Part shown: positions 1 through 8,974 of the stretch, piece after piece | How positions within the stretch are numbered: the stretch's first letter is position 1 | Layout of the letters: each line of letters starts with the position of its first letter | Assembly (NCBI GenBank): GCA_047627515.1 | Contig: JBLHTU010000030.1 | Coordinates: 1-28,082, forward strand | Source of the DNA: JAYPLE01 sp047627515 | GTDB taxonomy: Bacteria; Bacteroidota; Bacteroidia; Cytophagales; Cyclobacteriaceae | Length of the DNA: 28,082 nt | Reading direction: 5' to 3' | Position numbers and translations under genes: made by a program | The notes under the pieces: generated by a model | Seen by the model: only the letters and a program-made list of their open reading frames with translations | What the model was told of the DNA's origin: nothing | Database searches by the model: none

Positions 1-2
1 AT

Positions 3-455
3 ACCTACGAAGCCATGATTGGATATTCTATTGGCGGACTCGCTGGTGCTTTAGCAATCGCAAAGGCAGAACACCGCAATAAACCCAAGCAGCTCATCTT
101 GATTGCGGCACCTCCTTACAGTAAATTCATATTTGAAGAAGTTATGGATGACCTGCACTTTAAGCAGTCAGTAGCTGATTCTGTTTATCAAATTTTAGGC
201 AAAATTCACAGTCTACCAATTGAAGAGTTTGACCTCAGACATGCACAACCTGAATTACAAAGTCTCGATATCACACTGATCTATGACGAGGATGACACTA
301 CTATTACGATGGAAAAGGGACTCCTTTTGAAATCTGCCTTTGCGCAAGCACAATTTGTCAGAACGAGTGGGCTAGGCCACTACAAGATCATCAGCTACCA
401 ACCGGTCGTAAATTTGATTTCAAATAGACTTTTACATCAACAAGCATCTAACTAG
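3..455 (+). CDS. alpha/beta hydrolase, C-terminal part (5' end outside window)
   Basis: The reading frame is open from the left edge (first full codon at base 3), so the gene starts outside the window; the Met at 15 is internal. The first residues carry a nucleophile elbow, GYSIGG, with the presumed catalytic Ser at bases 27-29. Further on, YDEDDTT fits the acid position and GLGHYKI near the C terminus fits the catalytic His, so the Ser-Asp-His triad appears complete. This is the normal order in the alpha/beta hydrolase fold. The substrate cannot be told: the family includes esterases, lipases and peptidases, and the N-terminal part is missing. It is followed after 87 bp by a same-strand membrane protein gene. 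The family call is fairly sure; any specific function would be a guess. Confidence 0.8.
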   Translation, partial: TYEAMIGYSIGGLAGALAIAKAEHRNKPKQLILIAAPPYSKFIFEEVMDDLHFKQSVADSVYQILGKIHSLPIEEFDLRHAQPELQSLDITLIYDEDDTTITMEKGLLLKSAFAQAQFVRTSGLGHYKIISYQPVVNLISNRLLHQQASN

Positions 456-542
456 CAACATTTCAATCACATTGTGGTTATTATCTCGTTTCTTAAAATA
501 TCTTCGCAACGGTTAAAGTTGTAACGGAAACAATCCAACATC

Positions 543-983
543 ATGAATCTATACTCTATCACATTACAAGCCCATTCCGGCTTTAGATGGCTGGTGCTTT
601 TATTAGCAGTCATTATCATTATAAAATCGCTTATAGGAGTTCTCAAAACTGCAAAATATCAGAAGATAGATAACATTTTTGGTGCTTCATTTACTGGTTT
701 GATGCATTTACAATTTCTACTTGGGATTGTATTGTATTTCTTTTTAAGCCCAGTCACTGCCTCTGCCTTCAAGGATTTTGGTGCAGCTATGAGTGATCCA
801 GACCTTAGATTCTGGGCTGTCGAGCACGTCACCGTGATGATTCTAGCTATCGTTTTTGCTCAGATTGGTCGATCAAAATCGAAGAAAGCTATTTCGGATA
901 TCCAAAAATTCAGATATCAGTTAATCTTTGTCGGCATATCATTTACCTTCTTGTTGATCGGCATTCCTTGGGACAAGTTATGA
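543..983 (+). CDS. four-helix membrane protein, cytochrome-b-like family
   Basis: This 146-residue protein has four hydrophobic segments (roughly residues 15-34, 48-68, 93-108 and 126-142) and no signal peptide. Three histidines lie at or in helices: H11 in HSGFRW, H55 in MHLQFLLG and H95 in FWAVEHVTVM. Small Bacteroidota proteins with this HS..RW / H.Q..LG / EH pattern are often labelled cytochrome B in databases. That suggests haem ligation, but nothing in the sequence proves it. It starts at an ATG 87 bp after the preceding hydrolase gene. Its TGA stop (981-983) abuts the complement of the kinase stop at 978-980, so the two genes converge with a 6-bp overlap. Presence as a real gene is well supported; the function is unknown. 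Confidence 0.72.
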   Translation: MNLYSITLQAHSGFRWLVLLLAVIIIIKSLIGVLKTAKYQKIDNIFGASFTGLMHLQFLLGIVLYFFLSPVTASAFKDFGAAMSDPDLRFWAVEHVTVMILAIVFAQIGRSKSKKAISDIQKFRYQLIFVGISFTFLLIGIPWDKL

Positions 984-3900
984 ATACTTCTCAAGGTGAC
1001 TAACGGTCGCTTGATTCAGATCGTCATCTGAACTTATAGGTAGAGAGATTTTTACGAGTGTTCCCTCACCTACGGTAGATTCGAAAGTAATCTCACCACC
1101 GTACTCTTTGATAATGTTATACGCTACTGTCAAGCCTAAACCAGTACTATGACTGGAAGACTTGGTAGTGAAAAATGGATCTGAAATTTTCGGCAAATTT
1201 TTATGCGAAATCCCTACTCCATTATCCTGAATAATGATCAAAATCACTTCATCGGTTTTTTCACTTGATAAAGTAATCAATCCTTCTTTTATAATTGCTT
1301 CCTCTGCATTGGATATGATATTGAGCAAAGCCTGATAAAGCTTCCCACTTTGTGCCAATACATACATAGGCTCATCCGCAATCTCATTAATAATCACGAT
1401 CCTATGTTTTGTTCTATTGTATAACATCCACAAGCAATCTGTCAATAACTCATTCACGTTGCAATCCATCTTATTTCCATCAGCTGATCGATTAAAATAG
1501 CTGAGGCTTTTTACGATTCTAGTTGCTCGATCCAAACCCTCGTTAGTCGATCCAATGAGTGCATTCAAATCTTCATCCAACTGATCTGGATAATCTTCAA
1601 AATGCTGCGTCAAACCAAACACCCCGCCTTTAATGAAATTCAATGAGTTATTGATTTCATGTGCAATTCCAGAAGACAAAGTTCCCAGAGATGCCATTTT
1701 TTCAGACTGAATCAAGTGACTTTGTGTGGCATTAAGATTTTGAATAGCGGCTTCTAATAAGTGAGTTTTATCTTTTAGTTCTGCATTGGAACGTGTTAAG
1801 CTTTTGTTTGAATTAGCTAATTGATTAGTCGCTTTTTTCACACGGTCTTCCAAGACAAACTGATTTTGGTGAAGGCTACGAAAACGCCATCTTACGGAGA
1901 AATAGAGTGCTAATGTCAATACTAAAGCATAAAGCATATATGCCAAGGGTGTACGCCAAGGTGGAGAGGCCACCTCAAAAGGAAACGACGTGATCTCTGA
2001 CCATTGTCCTTCCACATTTAAGGCTTTGACCTCAAATACATAGCTGCCGCCTTCAAAATTGCGGAGATCAACTTTTGTATCAATCACTGGCTTACTCCAT
2101 TTACTATTAAATCCATCCACTCGATAGCTGTAGGTGATTTTTCGGCTTCCGTGGTGATTCCTAGCGCCATAGTGAAATGTCACATGATTAGAAGTATAGG
2201 GTAAACTCAGTTCTTTTGGTACATTTAGAAATTCCGCCATTCCTTTCTTGGAGATATCTTCTGCATTTCGGAAATCAACATAATCTCCATTGATATCTAC
2301 ACGATGGATTTGCACCCTATGATCTGCCTTAGATCGGTCATAAAAAGGTCGGTCGTTTAGTACCTCCACCAAACTCTTATCACCCCCAAACCAGAGCTTA
2401 TTAGAAGAGTCAAGAAATGCGGAATTTTGGTAAAAACCATCAGAGCTGAAGCCATCAGATTTTCTCAATATATATATCATTTCCTTTTCCATCACATTCA
2501 TTCCTTTCTCACTCCCTACCCAAAGACGTCCATCTCTATTCTTTATAATGGACCATATGTACGGATTAGATAAGCCTGTAAATGCAGTTAACTCATTGTC
2601 TTGCAATTGAAAAAGTCCTTCCCCTCCGGTTCCTATGTAAAGACCATCCTTTTGGTCGTAGGATAACGTTAAAATTTTATTTGTCTTCAATCCAGCAGAT
2701 GCTCCAAAATGTATGAGAGAGTCTCCATCTATCTTAATTAATCCTTTATTAATTGAGGAAATCCAAATTATACCATTATCACCTTCCACGATCTTAGATA
2801 CTTCAAAAGGGTGCATCGATTCAGGCATCTGTAGCTCTAAGAGGACATCATCGGTAATTCGATATATTCCACCTGACCTTTGCCCAACCCAAACATTGCC
2901 TTCCGTATCCTGGCACATTGTATTAATACCTTCACCTTTCAATTGTACATTCTGAATAATTCTAAAGTCTTCCTCAGACGCAACAGCTAATCCATTAACC
3001 CCAGAAGCTATCCACATCTTATTCTCGTCGGTCCTCAATAGGTCCAAGATTATATCTGTAAAAAAGCCAGACGCCTTATTGTAATGCTCATAGTAGCCAT
3101 CCGAATAGGTTGTCAAACCATTGTCAAATGAGCCAAACCAAAGCACGTCCTCAAGTTCTTCTATGGCAAAAACAAAATTACTCGACAGCCCTGTCTCCTC
3201 CGTGTGGTTAAAAAAATTCTCATTTTCAAACCTTGATAAACCACCCCCGTCTGTCCCAAAAAGAATATTACCTTGAGCATCTTCCATCATTTCCCAGATG
3301 TAGTCCAACGACAGCCCTTCTTTTTCTGAAAAATGCACAAAATAATTCTTTTCCACACGGGTGACTCCTTCACCAAATGACCCTAACCACATAAAGCCTT
3401 CACGATCTTGGAACAACGATAGATAATTATTCGTGGGTAATCCAGTATTTGTACTGTACTGCCAAAAAGCACTATTATCGAAAATGATTATGCCTTCATT
3501 ATCTGTAGCCAACCATACGTGCCCTTCCTCGTCTTCATAGATATCCCATACATTTGTAAGAGTTGCTGAGTGTAGGTCTTCAATGTGATACCAGCTATCG
3601 TTTTCTATGACAAATAACCCGTCACCCTGGGAACCCAGCCAGATCTTGCCAGACTTTGCAATCATACCATCTACTAAATATGGCACAATCCCTTCAAATT
3701 CAATTTGTAACTGAACAACCTGCTCATTTTCGATTATCAGCACACCATTTCTAGCGGTCGTCACCAGCATCGCACCATTTTCAGTTACGGCTAAATCAGT
3801 TGCTATCACTTCATCAATACCTTCAGGTATTATTTTATGCAAGTTTTGTCCATCAAAGACAGCAATCCCTCCCGCTTCGCAGGCAAACCAAATGTTCCCA

Positions 3901-4523
3901 TCCAAGTCTTCTTCAATATCCATAATGTAGTCACTTGGCATACCATTTTGCTTCGTAAAATGGTAAAAGGCAGCGCCTGTGTACATCGAAGTACCACCAT
4001 TAAAAGATCCGAGCCAGATATTGCCTCTTTTGTCCTCCATAAGAGCGGACACATATGAGGTATTCAATCCTTGTTCTTGATCGAAATACTTAATGTTATA
4101 GGAGGCGTTGTCTTTGAATACCGGGGCCAGAGCTTCTTGGGGCTCAGGATATTTCAATTCAAGCAATTCTCGCTTAGCTGCATGGACCGATTTGTTGATC
4201 GGATATGCTTGACCCAATGAAGGACCCGTAAGCCTTGTAGGCTTGACTCTTACCACCTTATTTTGATTGGCCTTTACCCTTTTGGATGCAACCATAGGAA
4301 CGTCTTCCGAATACTTTAAAGCACCCTTTCGCTCAAATGATATAGGGTAAATGGGTAATCGACCTATATCAATCGTTTCTATCGACGCGACGATCGAAAT
4401 TGGCTCTAATGGGACTTCAGTGTTTGGGCTACTAGAATCACATGAATAGAGTATCACGGCCAATAAACATGAGAGAAGAAAAGAATTCCTTCCGTACTTC
4501 GATATAATAGTTGGCTTATTCAT
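978..4523 (-). CDS. sensor histidine kinase with double propeller, Y_Y_Y domain and lipobox N terminus
   Basis: 1181 residues. The N terminus is hydrophobic with a lipobox-like LYSC (Cys28) followed by Asp. From about residue 145 to 765 there are 14 recognisable two-component propeller repeats of the type GNIWLGSFNGG, enough for two seven-bladed propellers. A Y_Y_Y Ig-like domain follows (about 774-850), then a transmembrane helix (about 858-879), a coiled-coil linker, and a HisKA domain with phospho-acceptor H955 in HEINNSLNF. The ATPase domain shows N box N1072, DNGVGI, DPFFTTK and GLGL near 1128. All key kinase boxes are present. No receiver or DNA-binding domain is fused, unlike Bacteroides hybrid two-component systems, and no response regulator gene is adjacent. 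It presumably senses an extracytoplasmic ligand and phosphorylates a regulator encoded elsewhere. It lies 101 bp beyond hisB and may have its own promoter. Confidence 0.93.
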   Translation of the reverse strand: MNKPTIISKYGRNSFLLSCLLAVILYSCDSSSPNTEVPLEPISIVASIETIDIGRLPIYPISFERKGALKYSEDVPMVASKRVKANQNKVVRVKPTRLTGPSLGQAYPINKSVHAAKRELLELKYPEPQEALAPVFKDNASYNIKYFDQEQGLNTSYVSALMEDKRGNIWLGSFNGGTSMYTGAAFYHFTKQNGMPSDYIMDIEEDLDGNIWFACEAGGIAVFDGQNLHKIIPEGIDEVIATDLAVTENGAMLVTTARNGVLIIENEQVVQLQIEFEGIVPYLVDGMIAKSGKIWLGSQGDGLFVIENDSWYHIEDLHSATLTNVWDIYEDEEGHVWLATDNEGIIIFDNSAFWQYSTNTGLPTNNYLSLFQDREGFMWLGSFGEGVTRVEKNYFVHFSEKEGLSLDYIWEMMEDAQGNILFGTDGGGLSRFENENFFNHTEETGLSSNFVFAIEELEDVLWFGSFDNGLTTYSDGYYEHYNKASGFFTDIILDLLRTDENKMWIASGVNGLAVASEEDFRIIQNVQLKGEGINTMCQDTEGNVWVGQRSGGIYRITDDVLLELQMPESMHPFEVSKIVEGDNGIIWISSINKGLIKIDGDSLIHFGASAGLKTNKILTLSYDQKDGLYIGTGGEGLFQLQDNELTAFTGLSNPYIWSIIKNRDGRLWVGSEKGMNVMEKEMIYILRKSDGFSSDGFYQNSAFLDSSNKLWFGGDKSLVEVLNDRPFYDRSKADHRVQIHRVDINGDYVDFRNAEDISKKGMAEFLNVPKELSLPYTSNHVTFHYGARNHHGSRKITYSYRVDGFNSKWSKPVIDTKVDLRNFEGGSYVFEVKALNVEGQWSEITSFPFEVASPPWRTPLAYMLYALVLTLALYFSVRWRFRSLHQNQFVLEDRVKKATNQLANSNKSLTRSNAELKDKTHLLEAAIQNLNATQSHLIQSEKMASLGTLSSGIAHEINNSLNFIKGGVFGLTQHFEDYPDQLDEDLNALIGSTNEGLDRATRIVKSLSYFNRSADGNKMDCNVNELLTDCLWMLYNRTKHRIVIINEIADEPMYVLAQSGKLYQALLNIISNAEEAIIKEGLITLSSEKTDEVILIIIQDNGVGISHKNLPKISDPFFTTKSSSHSTGLGLTVAYNIIKEYGGEITFESTVGEGTLVKISLPISSDDDLNQATVSHLEKYS

Positions 4524-4624
4524 CTAAGGTATGCAAGGTAAACTGCAAAAGGATGACGATAAACTATTAGGTAGTGAACTGCTAATATTAAGTAAGAGTC
4601 AGCAATTATTCGAATAAAGCAAAA

Positions 4625-5719
4625 TTAAAGCACGCCCTTTGTACTGGGTAGATTTATTAAACTATTGATATCTCTTTTTGTCGCCATTTTAATTGCCTTA
4701 GCAAACGCCTTAAAAATACCTTCGATTTTGTGATGCTCATTGGTCCCCTCAGCTTTGATATTGAGGTTACATTTCGCAGTATCGGAAAATGATTTAAAGA
4801 AGTGCATAAACATTTCAGTAGGCATTTCACCGATCATTTCACGTTGGAAATCAGTCTCCCAAACTAACCACGGTCTACCACCAAAATCAATCGCCACCTG
4901 AGCGAGTATGTCATCCATTGGAAGTAAAAAACCATACCGTTCGATACCCCTTTTATTACCCAATGCCTCTAAGAATGCTGTACCCAATGCAAGCGCTGTA
5001 TCCTCAATCGTATGATGCTCGTCGATATGCAAATCACCCTTCACAGAGACCTCCAGGTCAACCCCTCCGTGCTTACCTAATTGATCCAGCATATGGTCAA
5101 AAAAATTGATCCCTGTATCTATAGCAGTCTTTCCTGTACCATCTAAATTGAGAGCGATATGTATATCGGTTTCAGAAGTTTTGCGGTCCACCAGAGCAGT
5201 GCGTGGTTGTAGCACCAGATATTTATATATGTCTTTCCAACTGGTCGTAGTCAGCTTAGCATCTGTGATCGGCTTGTTAGATATATGTATTGCTTTACAG
5301 CCGATGTTCTTACTCAAAGCCACATCAGTTACTCTATCCCCGATCACGTATGAATTCACAAGGTCGTATTTCCCATTCAGATAAGCACCAAGCATTCCTA
5401 TGCCTGGTTTTCTATTTTTATGATGATCTGCCTCCCAATGCTCATCAATGTGTACATGGTCAAAATGAATGCCTTCACTCTCCAGTAGGCGCATGATGAA
5501 ATTATGAACTGGGTAAAATTCAGAAAAAGGGAATGAATTGGAACCCATTCCATCCTGATTAGAGACCATCACTAGCAAATAATCACTTTCGTGCTGGATA
5601 CGTCGTAGATAATGTAAAGATTCAGGTAAGAAATTAATTTTTTCTACCTTATCTACTTTTTCATCATCCGTCTCCGCGACAATGGTGCCATCACGATCAA
5701 TAAAAAGAATAGGTCTCAT
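4625..5719 (-). CDS. hisB: bifunctional histidinol-phosphatase / imidazoleglycerol-phosphate dehydratase
   Basis: 364 residues, the usual length for fused HisB. The N-terminal HAD phosphatase (about 1-165) has the nucleophile motif DRDGT with D8 and D10, and dephosphorylates histidinol phosphate. The C-terminal dehydratase (about 170-364) has FDHMLDQLGKHGG, DEHHTIED (H235, H236) and a second EHHKIEG, the metal-binding His motifs of IGP dehydratase. The two halves catalyse two separate steps of histidine synthesis. In the HAD half, the loop before RKP (residues 92-104) has no cysteines where E. coli HisB has a zinc-binding Cys/His set; Asp92, His94, His100 and Asn102 occupy those positions. 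It is the last gene of the his unit here, 16 bp after hisC. Its N-terminal Met agrees with the MRPILFIDRDG start typical of the family. Confidence 0.97.
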   Translation of the reverse strand: MRPILFIDRDGTIVAETDDEKVDKVEKINFLPESLHYLRRIQHESDYLLVMVSNQDGMGSNSFPFSEFYPVHNFIMRLLESEGIHFDHVHIDEHWEADHHKNRKPGIGMLGAYLNGKYDLVNSYVIGDRVTDVALSKNIGCKAIHISNKPITDAKLTTTSWKDIYKYLVLQPRTALVDRKTSETDIHIALNLDGTGKTAIDTGINFFDHMLDQLGKHGGVDLEVSVKGDLHIDEHHTIEDTALALGTAFLEALGNKRGIERYGFLLPMDDILAQVAIDFGGRPWLVWETDFQREMIGEMPTEMFMHFFKSFSDTAKCNLNIKAEGTNEHHKIEGIFKAFAKAIKMATKRDINSLINLPSTKGVL

Positions 5720-5735
5720 AGTATACTAAGTTTAT

Positions 5736-6791
5736 TTACTCCGAATCCAAAAAATCTTTGATACTCTTTACTAACATTTCGTTCTCAGGTCTTGTCCCGA
5801 TCGTTAAACGAAGACTATTCTCACATCCATAGTTATTACTTCGGTCTCTTACGATCACTTTTTTGGCAATCAAGTTGTTAAATAACTCGCTAGACTTGGC
5901 GAATTTAACCAAGAGAAAATTAGCATCACTAGGATATATCTTGACCACATTAGTAAGACCATTGAGCGACTCTTCTAGCCAGGTTTTCTCTTTTTCAATA
6001 CTAACTACCCAAGCCTTTACTTTTTCATGTTGAGATAGCGCTTTAAGCGCCTCCTGCTGCACCAGTCCATTGATATTATACGGAGATTTTATATTATTCA
6101 ATATTTGAATAATCTCCTTACTGGCATAGGCCATACCTAGTCTTAACGCAGCCATTCCCCATGCTTTACTAAATGTCTGAAGGACTACCAAGTTCTCATA
6201 CTTCGACAGCTCTTTGACGAAAGTACTATCAGGACTAAAGTCTATATAAGCTTCATCTATCACTACCAGCCCAGGTGCCGTAGAAAGTATTTGCTCAATA
6301 TCCTCTGGAAGTAAGTGATTACCAGTAGGATTATTTGGTGAGCAAACAAAAATAATCTTCTCGTTAGACTGTACTTCACGTTCGAATGAAGGAATATCTA
6401 ATTGAAAAGTATCTGTGAGATGATGAACGCTAATCCCAACGTTTTGAATATCCGCTGACACCTTGTACATGCCATATGTGGGAAGAAAAATGCCAATTTT
6501 ATCTATCCCAGGTTCGCAGAAAGCTCGGATCAATAAATCAATCGGTTCATCGCTCCCATTCCCGAGAAAGAGAAGAGATGGGTCTACATCTTTAATTTCC
6601 GAGATCCTATTCTTCAGCTGCTGCTGATATGGATCTGGATATCTATTCCAACCATTACCGGCAGCTGATCCATAGGGGTTTTCATTCGCATCGAGAAAAA
6701 TCCCGTCGCTACCAGTATATTCATCTCTTGCAGATGTGTAGGGACTTAATGTTCTTAAATGAACCCTTAGTAGATCCTTGACAAAACTCAT
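5736..6791 (-). CDS. hisC: histidinol-phosphate aminotransferase
   Basis: 351 residues, a PLP-dependent fold-type I class II aminotransferase that converts imidazole acetol phosphate to histidinol phosphate using glutamate. Visible signatures are LDANENPYG near the N terminus, FLGNGSDEPIDLLIR, VCSPNNPTGN, VVIDEAYIDF, and the PLP lysine K209 in FSKAWGMAALRLG. The C-terminal region has the RLTIGTRPEN segment with the phosphate-binding arginine. The start codon overlaps the end of hisD by 4 bp (ATGA arrangement), implying translational coupling. It lies between hisD and hisB in the common Bacteroidota order G-D-C-B. Confidence 0.97.
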   Translation of the reverse strand: MSFVKDLLRVHLRTLSPYTSARDEYTGSDGIFLDANENPYGSAAGNGWNRYPDPYQQQLKNRISEIKDVDPSLLFLGNGSDEPIDLLIRAFCEPGIDKIGIFLPTYGMYKVSADIQNVGISVHHLTDTFQLDIPSFEREVQSNEKIIFVCSPNNPTGNHLLPEDIEQILSTAPGLVVIDEAYIDFSPDSTFVKELSKYENLVVLQTFSKAWGMAALRLGMAYASKEIIQILNNIKSPYNINGLVQQEALKALSQHEKVKAWVVSIEKEKTWLEESLNGLTNVVKIYPSDANFLLVKFAKSSELFNNLIAKKVIVRDRSNNYGCENSLRLTIGTRPENEMLVKSIKDFLDSE

Positions 6792-8074
6792 TTTTTGAGG
6801 TACTCTAGACGAAGGGAAACGGCTAATTTATGCGCTTCGAGTTGCTCAGCAGCGGCCATTAACTCTACGGCAGGTCCTAAATTTATCAGTCCTTTCTTAG
6901 TCACTTTCTGGTACGTGATTTTTTTCACAAAACTATCTAAAGACACTCCAGAGTAAGCATTTGCCCACCCATTGGTTGGCAAAGTATGATTAGTTCCTGA
7001 AGCATAATCTCCCATTGACTCAGGTGTAAATGCACCAATAAATACAGACCCAGCATTATGAATGCTTGGAATCAAAGTATCTGGGTTATCTGTACTAATA
7101 ATGAGATGCTCCGGGCTGTATGTGTTGATTGTTGCTATGATTTGTGCCTCAGATTCAACAAGAACAGATACACTAGCCAATAATGCTTTCTCAGCGATAT
7201 TTCTTCTAGGTAATCTGGGCAGTAGCTTTGTAATGGATGCTTCTATCTCGTCTAGCATTTTGGCGCTTTGTGAGACTACTATCACTTGACTATCTACACC
7301 GTGCTCTGCCTGAGATAATAAATCTGCTGCGGCAAAATCAGGATTAGTTTTTTTATCCACAACCACCATGACTTCACTTGGTCCAGCCGGCATATCGATT
7401 GCGACTGTATCACGTGAGACCATTTGCTTTGCCACTGTTACATATTGGTTACCAGGGCCGAAGATCTTATCCACTTTTGTAACTGACTCCGTTCCATAAG
7501 CCATTGCGGCAATAGCTTGAGCACCACCCAACTTTAGAATTTTGGTGATTCCTAGCAGATTAGCAGTGTAAAGTACGATAGGATTGATCTCTCCAATTTG
7601 ATTCGTGGGAGAGGCCAATATGATCTCGCGACAACCTGCGATGATAGCGGGTATTCCAAGCATCAAAACAGTAGAAAAAAGAGGGGCGGTTCCTCCCGGC
7701 ACATATAAGCCAACCTTTTCTATTGCAACAGATCTCCTCATGCAATGAATACCTGGCATAACTTCCATCTCCAAAGGCTCCTGAGCTTGAGCAGCATGAA
7801 ATTTCCAAATATTATCCTTGGCGACCTGTATTGCATTCTTCAACGGCTCATCCACTTTAGTAGAAGCTGAGGCTATTTCGGAAGGATCCACCCATAAGTC
7901 GTCCAATTCTACATGGTCATATTCCAAAGCAAATTTCTTGAGGGCTTTATCCCCTCCTCTTTTTACTTTTTCCAGAATCGGAGATACGATCTTTTCAATT
8001 TTTGAATAATCGTAAGATGGTCTTTTCAACTCACTGATTATCTGTGCTTGATCTACGTACTTAATCCGCTTCAT
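6788..8074 (-). CDS. hisD: histidinol dehydrogenase
   Basis: 428 residues, the normal length. It oxidises histidinol to histidine in two NAD-dependent steps in the cytoplasm. Characteristic segments include KVGLYVPGGTAPLFSTVLM, GGAQAIAAMAYGTESV, KIFGPGNQYVTVAK, IDMPAGPSEVMVV, DLLSQAEHGVDSQV, the PEHL segment carrying the catalytic Glu-His pair, and GDYASGTNHTLPTNGWA with zinc and substrate contacts near the C terminus. It begins 1 bp after the hisG stop and ends overlapping the hisC start by 4 bp, so the three genes are tightly coupled. No truncation or missing motif is apparent. Confidence 0.98.
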   Translation of the reverse strand: MKRIKYVDQAQIISELKRPSYDYSKIEKIVSPILEKVKRGGDKALKKFALEYDHVELDDLWVDPSEIASASTKVDEPLKNAIQVAKDNIWKFHAAQAQEPLEMEVMPGIHCMRRSVAIEKVGLYVPGGTAPLFSTVLMLGIPAIIAGCREIILASPTNQIGEINPIVLYTANLLGITKILKLGGAQAIAAMAYGTESVTKVDKIFGPGNQYVTVAKQMVSRDTVAIDMPAGPSEVMVVVDKKTNPDFAAADLLSQAEHGVDSQVIVVSQSAKMLDEIEASITKLLPRLPRRNIAEKALLASVSVLVESEAQIIATINTYSPEHLIISTDNPDTLIPSIHNAGSVFIGAFTPESMGDYASGTNHTLPTNGWANAYSGVSLDSFVKKITYQKVTKKGLINLGPAVELMAAAEQLEAHKLAVSLRLEYLKK

Positions 8075-8075
8075 T

Positions 8076-8933
8076 CTAATTAATCATTTTCTCAATAGGA
8101 ACAACAAGAATTCCCTCAGCACCTGCTTTTCTCAACTGATCTATTTGCTCCCAGAATGTATCTTCATTGATGACAGAATGAATGCTACTCCATCCCTTCT
8201 CTGCAAGCGGTAACACTGTAGGGCTCCTCATACCGGGAAGAAGATGAACAATTTCCTCAATTGATTCATTTGGAGCATTTAAGAGTACATATTTGTTGTT
8301 TTTCCCTTCAAGTACGGCCTGAATTCTAAATAAAAGTTGGTCTAAGAGCTGCTGCTTTGCGACACTCAGGTTTTCACTCCCAATTAGCACCGCTTCTGAC
8401 TTCATCACAACGTCTACTTCTTTCAAGCCATTGCTCATCAGGGTCGAACCGGAACTCACAATATCACATACGCCTTCTGCCAAACCAATGCCGGGAGCAA
8501 TCTCCACAGAACCACTTATCATATGTATATCAGCTTTAACACCTTTTGCATTCAAGTATTGCTGAAGTATGACAGGATAAGAAGTGGCTATACTTTTACC
8601 TTCGAAGAAGGTGACGTCTTTGTAATCTATTGCCTTGGGCACCGCTAAAGAAAGCCGGCATTTAGAAAACCCCAGGGACTTGACTTCCTTGATTTTCTTG
8701 TTGGCTTCGATCATTACATTTTGACCAATAATACCAAGATCAGCTACTCCATCTTCCACATAACCTGGAATATCGTCATCTCTCAAGAAAAGGAACTCAA
8801 CAGGAAAATTAGAGGCAACTGCTTTTAGCTTACCTGCTCCATTATTGATCTTAATTCCACATTCCTTAAAGAGCTTAAGAGAGTCTTCGCTCAAACGTCC
8901 AGATTTCTGAATCGCTATTTTCAATACTGTCAT
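8076..8933 (-). CDS. hisG: ATP phosphoribosyltransferase, long form
   Basis: 285 residues, the long HisG type that carries a C-terminal regulatory domain and needs no HisZ. It joins ATP and PRPP in the first committed step of histidine synthesis. Visible features are the N-terminal LKIAIQKSGRLSEDSLKLF, the FLRDDDIPGYVEDGVADLGIIGQN stretch of the periplasmic-binding-like fold, and the PRPP-binding loop region DIVSSGSTLMSNGLKEV. The C-terminal part (about 205-285) includes MRSPTVLPL and AGAEGILVVPIEKMI, typical of the histidine-binding regulatory domain. The length therefore predicts feedback inhibition by histidine. It is the first structural gene of the operon, 71 bp downstream of the hisL leader stop. 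Confidence 0.98.
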   Translation of the reverse strand: MTVLKIAIQKSGRLSEDSLKLFKECGIKINNGAGKLKAVASNFPVEFLFLRDDDIPGYVEDGVADLGIIGQNVMIEANKKIKEVKSLGFSKCRLSLAVPKAIDYKDVTFFEGKSIATSYPVILQQYLNAKGVKADIHMISGSVEIAPGIGLAEGVCDIVSSGSTLMSNGLKEVDVVMKSEAVLIGSENLSVAKQQLLDQLLFRIQAVLEGKNNKYVLLNAPNESIEEIVHLLPGMRSPTVLPLAEKGWSSIHSVINEDTFWEQIDQLRKAGAEGILVVPIEKMIN

Positions 8934-8974
8934 GACTTGAAATACTTAGAAGGTAAAGAGATTGTTTGATATTA

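Noticed and set aside
461..490. Small hairpin AATCAC-ATT-GTGGTT after the partial hydrolase gene, considered as a terminator.
   Set aside because: The stem has six weak pairs and no clear T tract follows.
4531..4617. Plus-strand 28-codon ORF in the gap between hisB and the kinase gene.
   Set aside because: It is antisense to the probable kinase 5' UTR, has no promoter or recognisable sequence, and random ORFs of this length are common.
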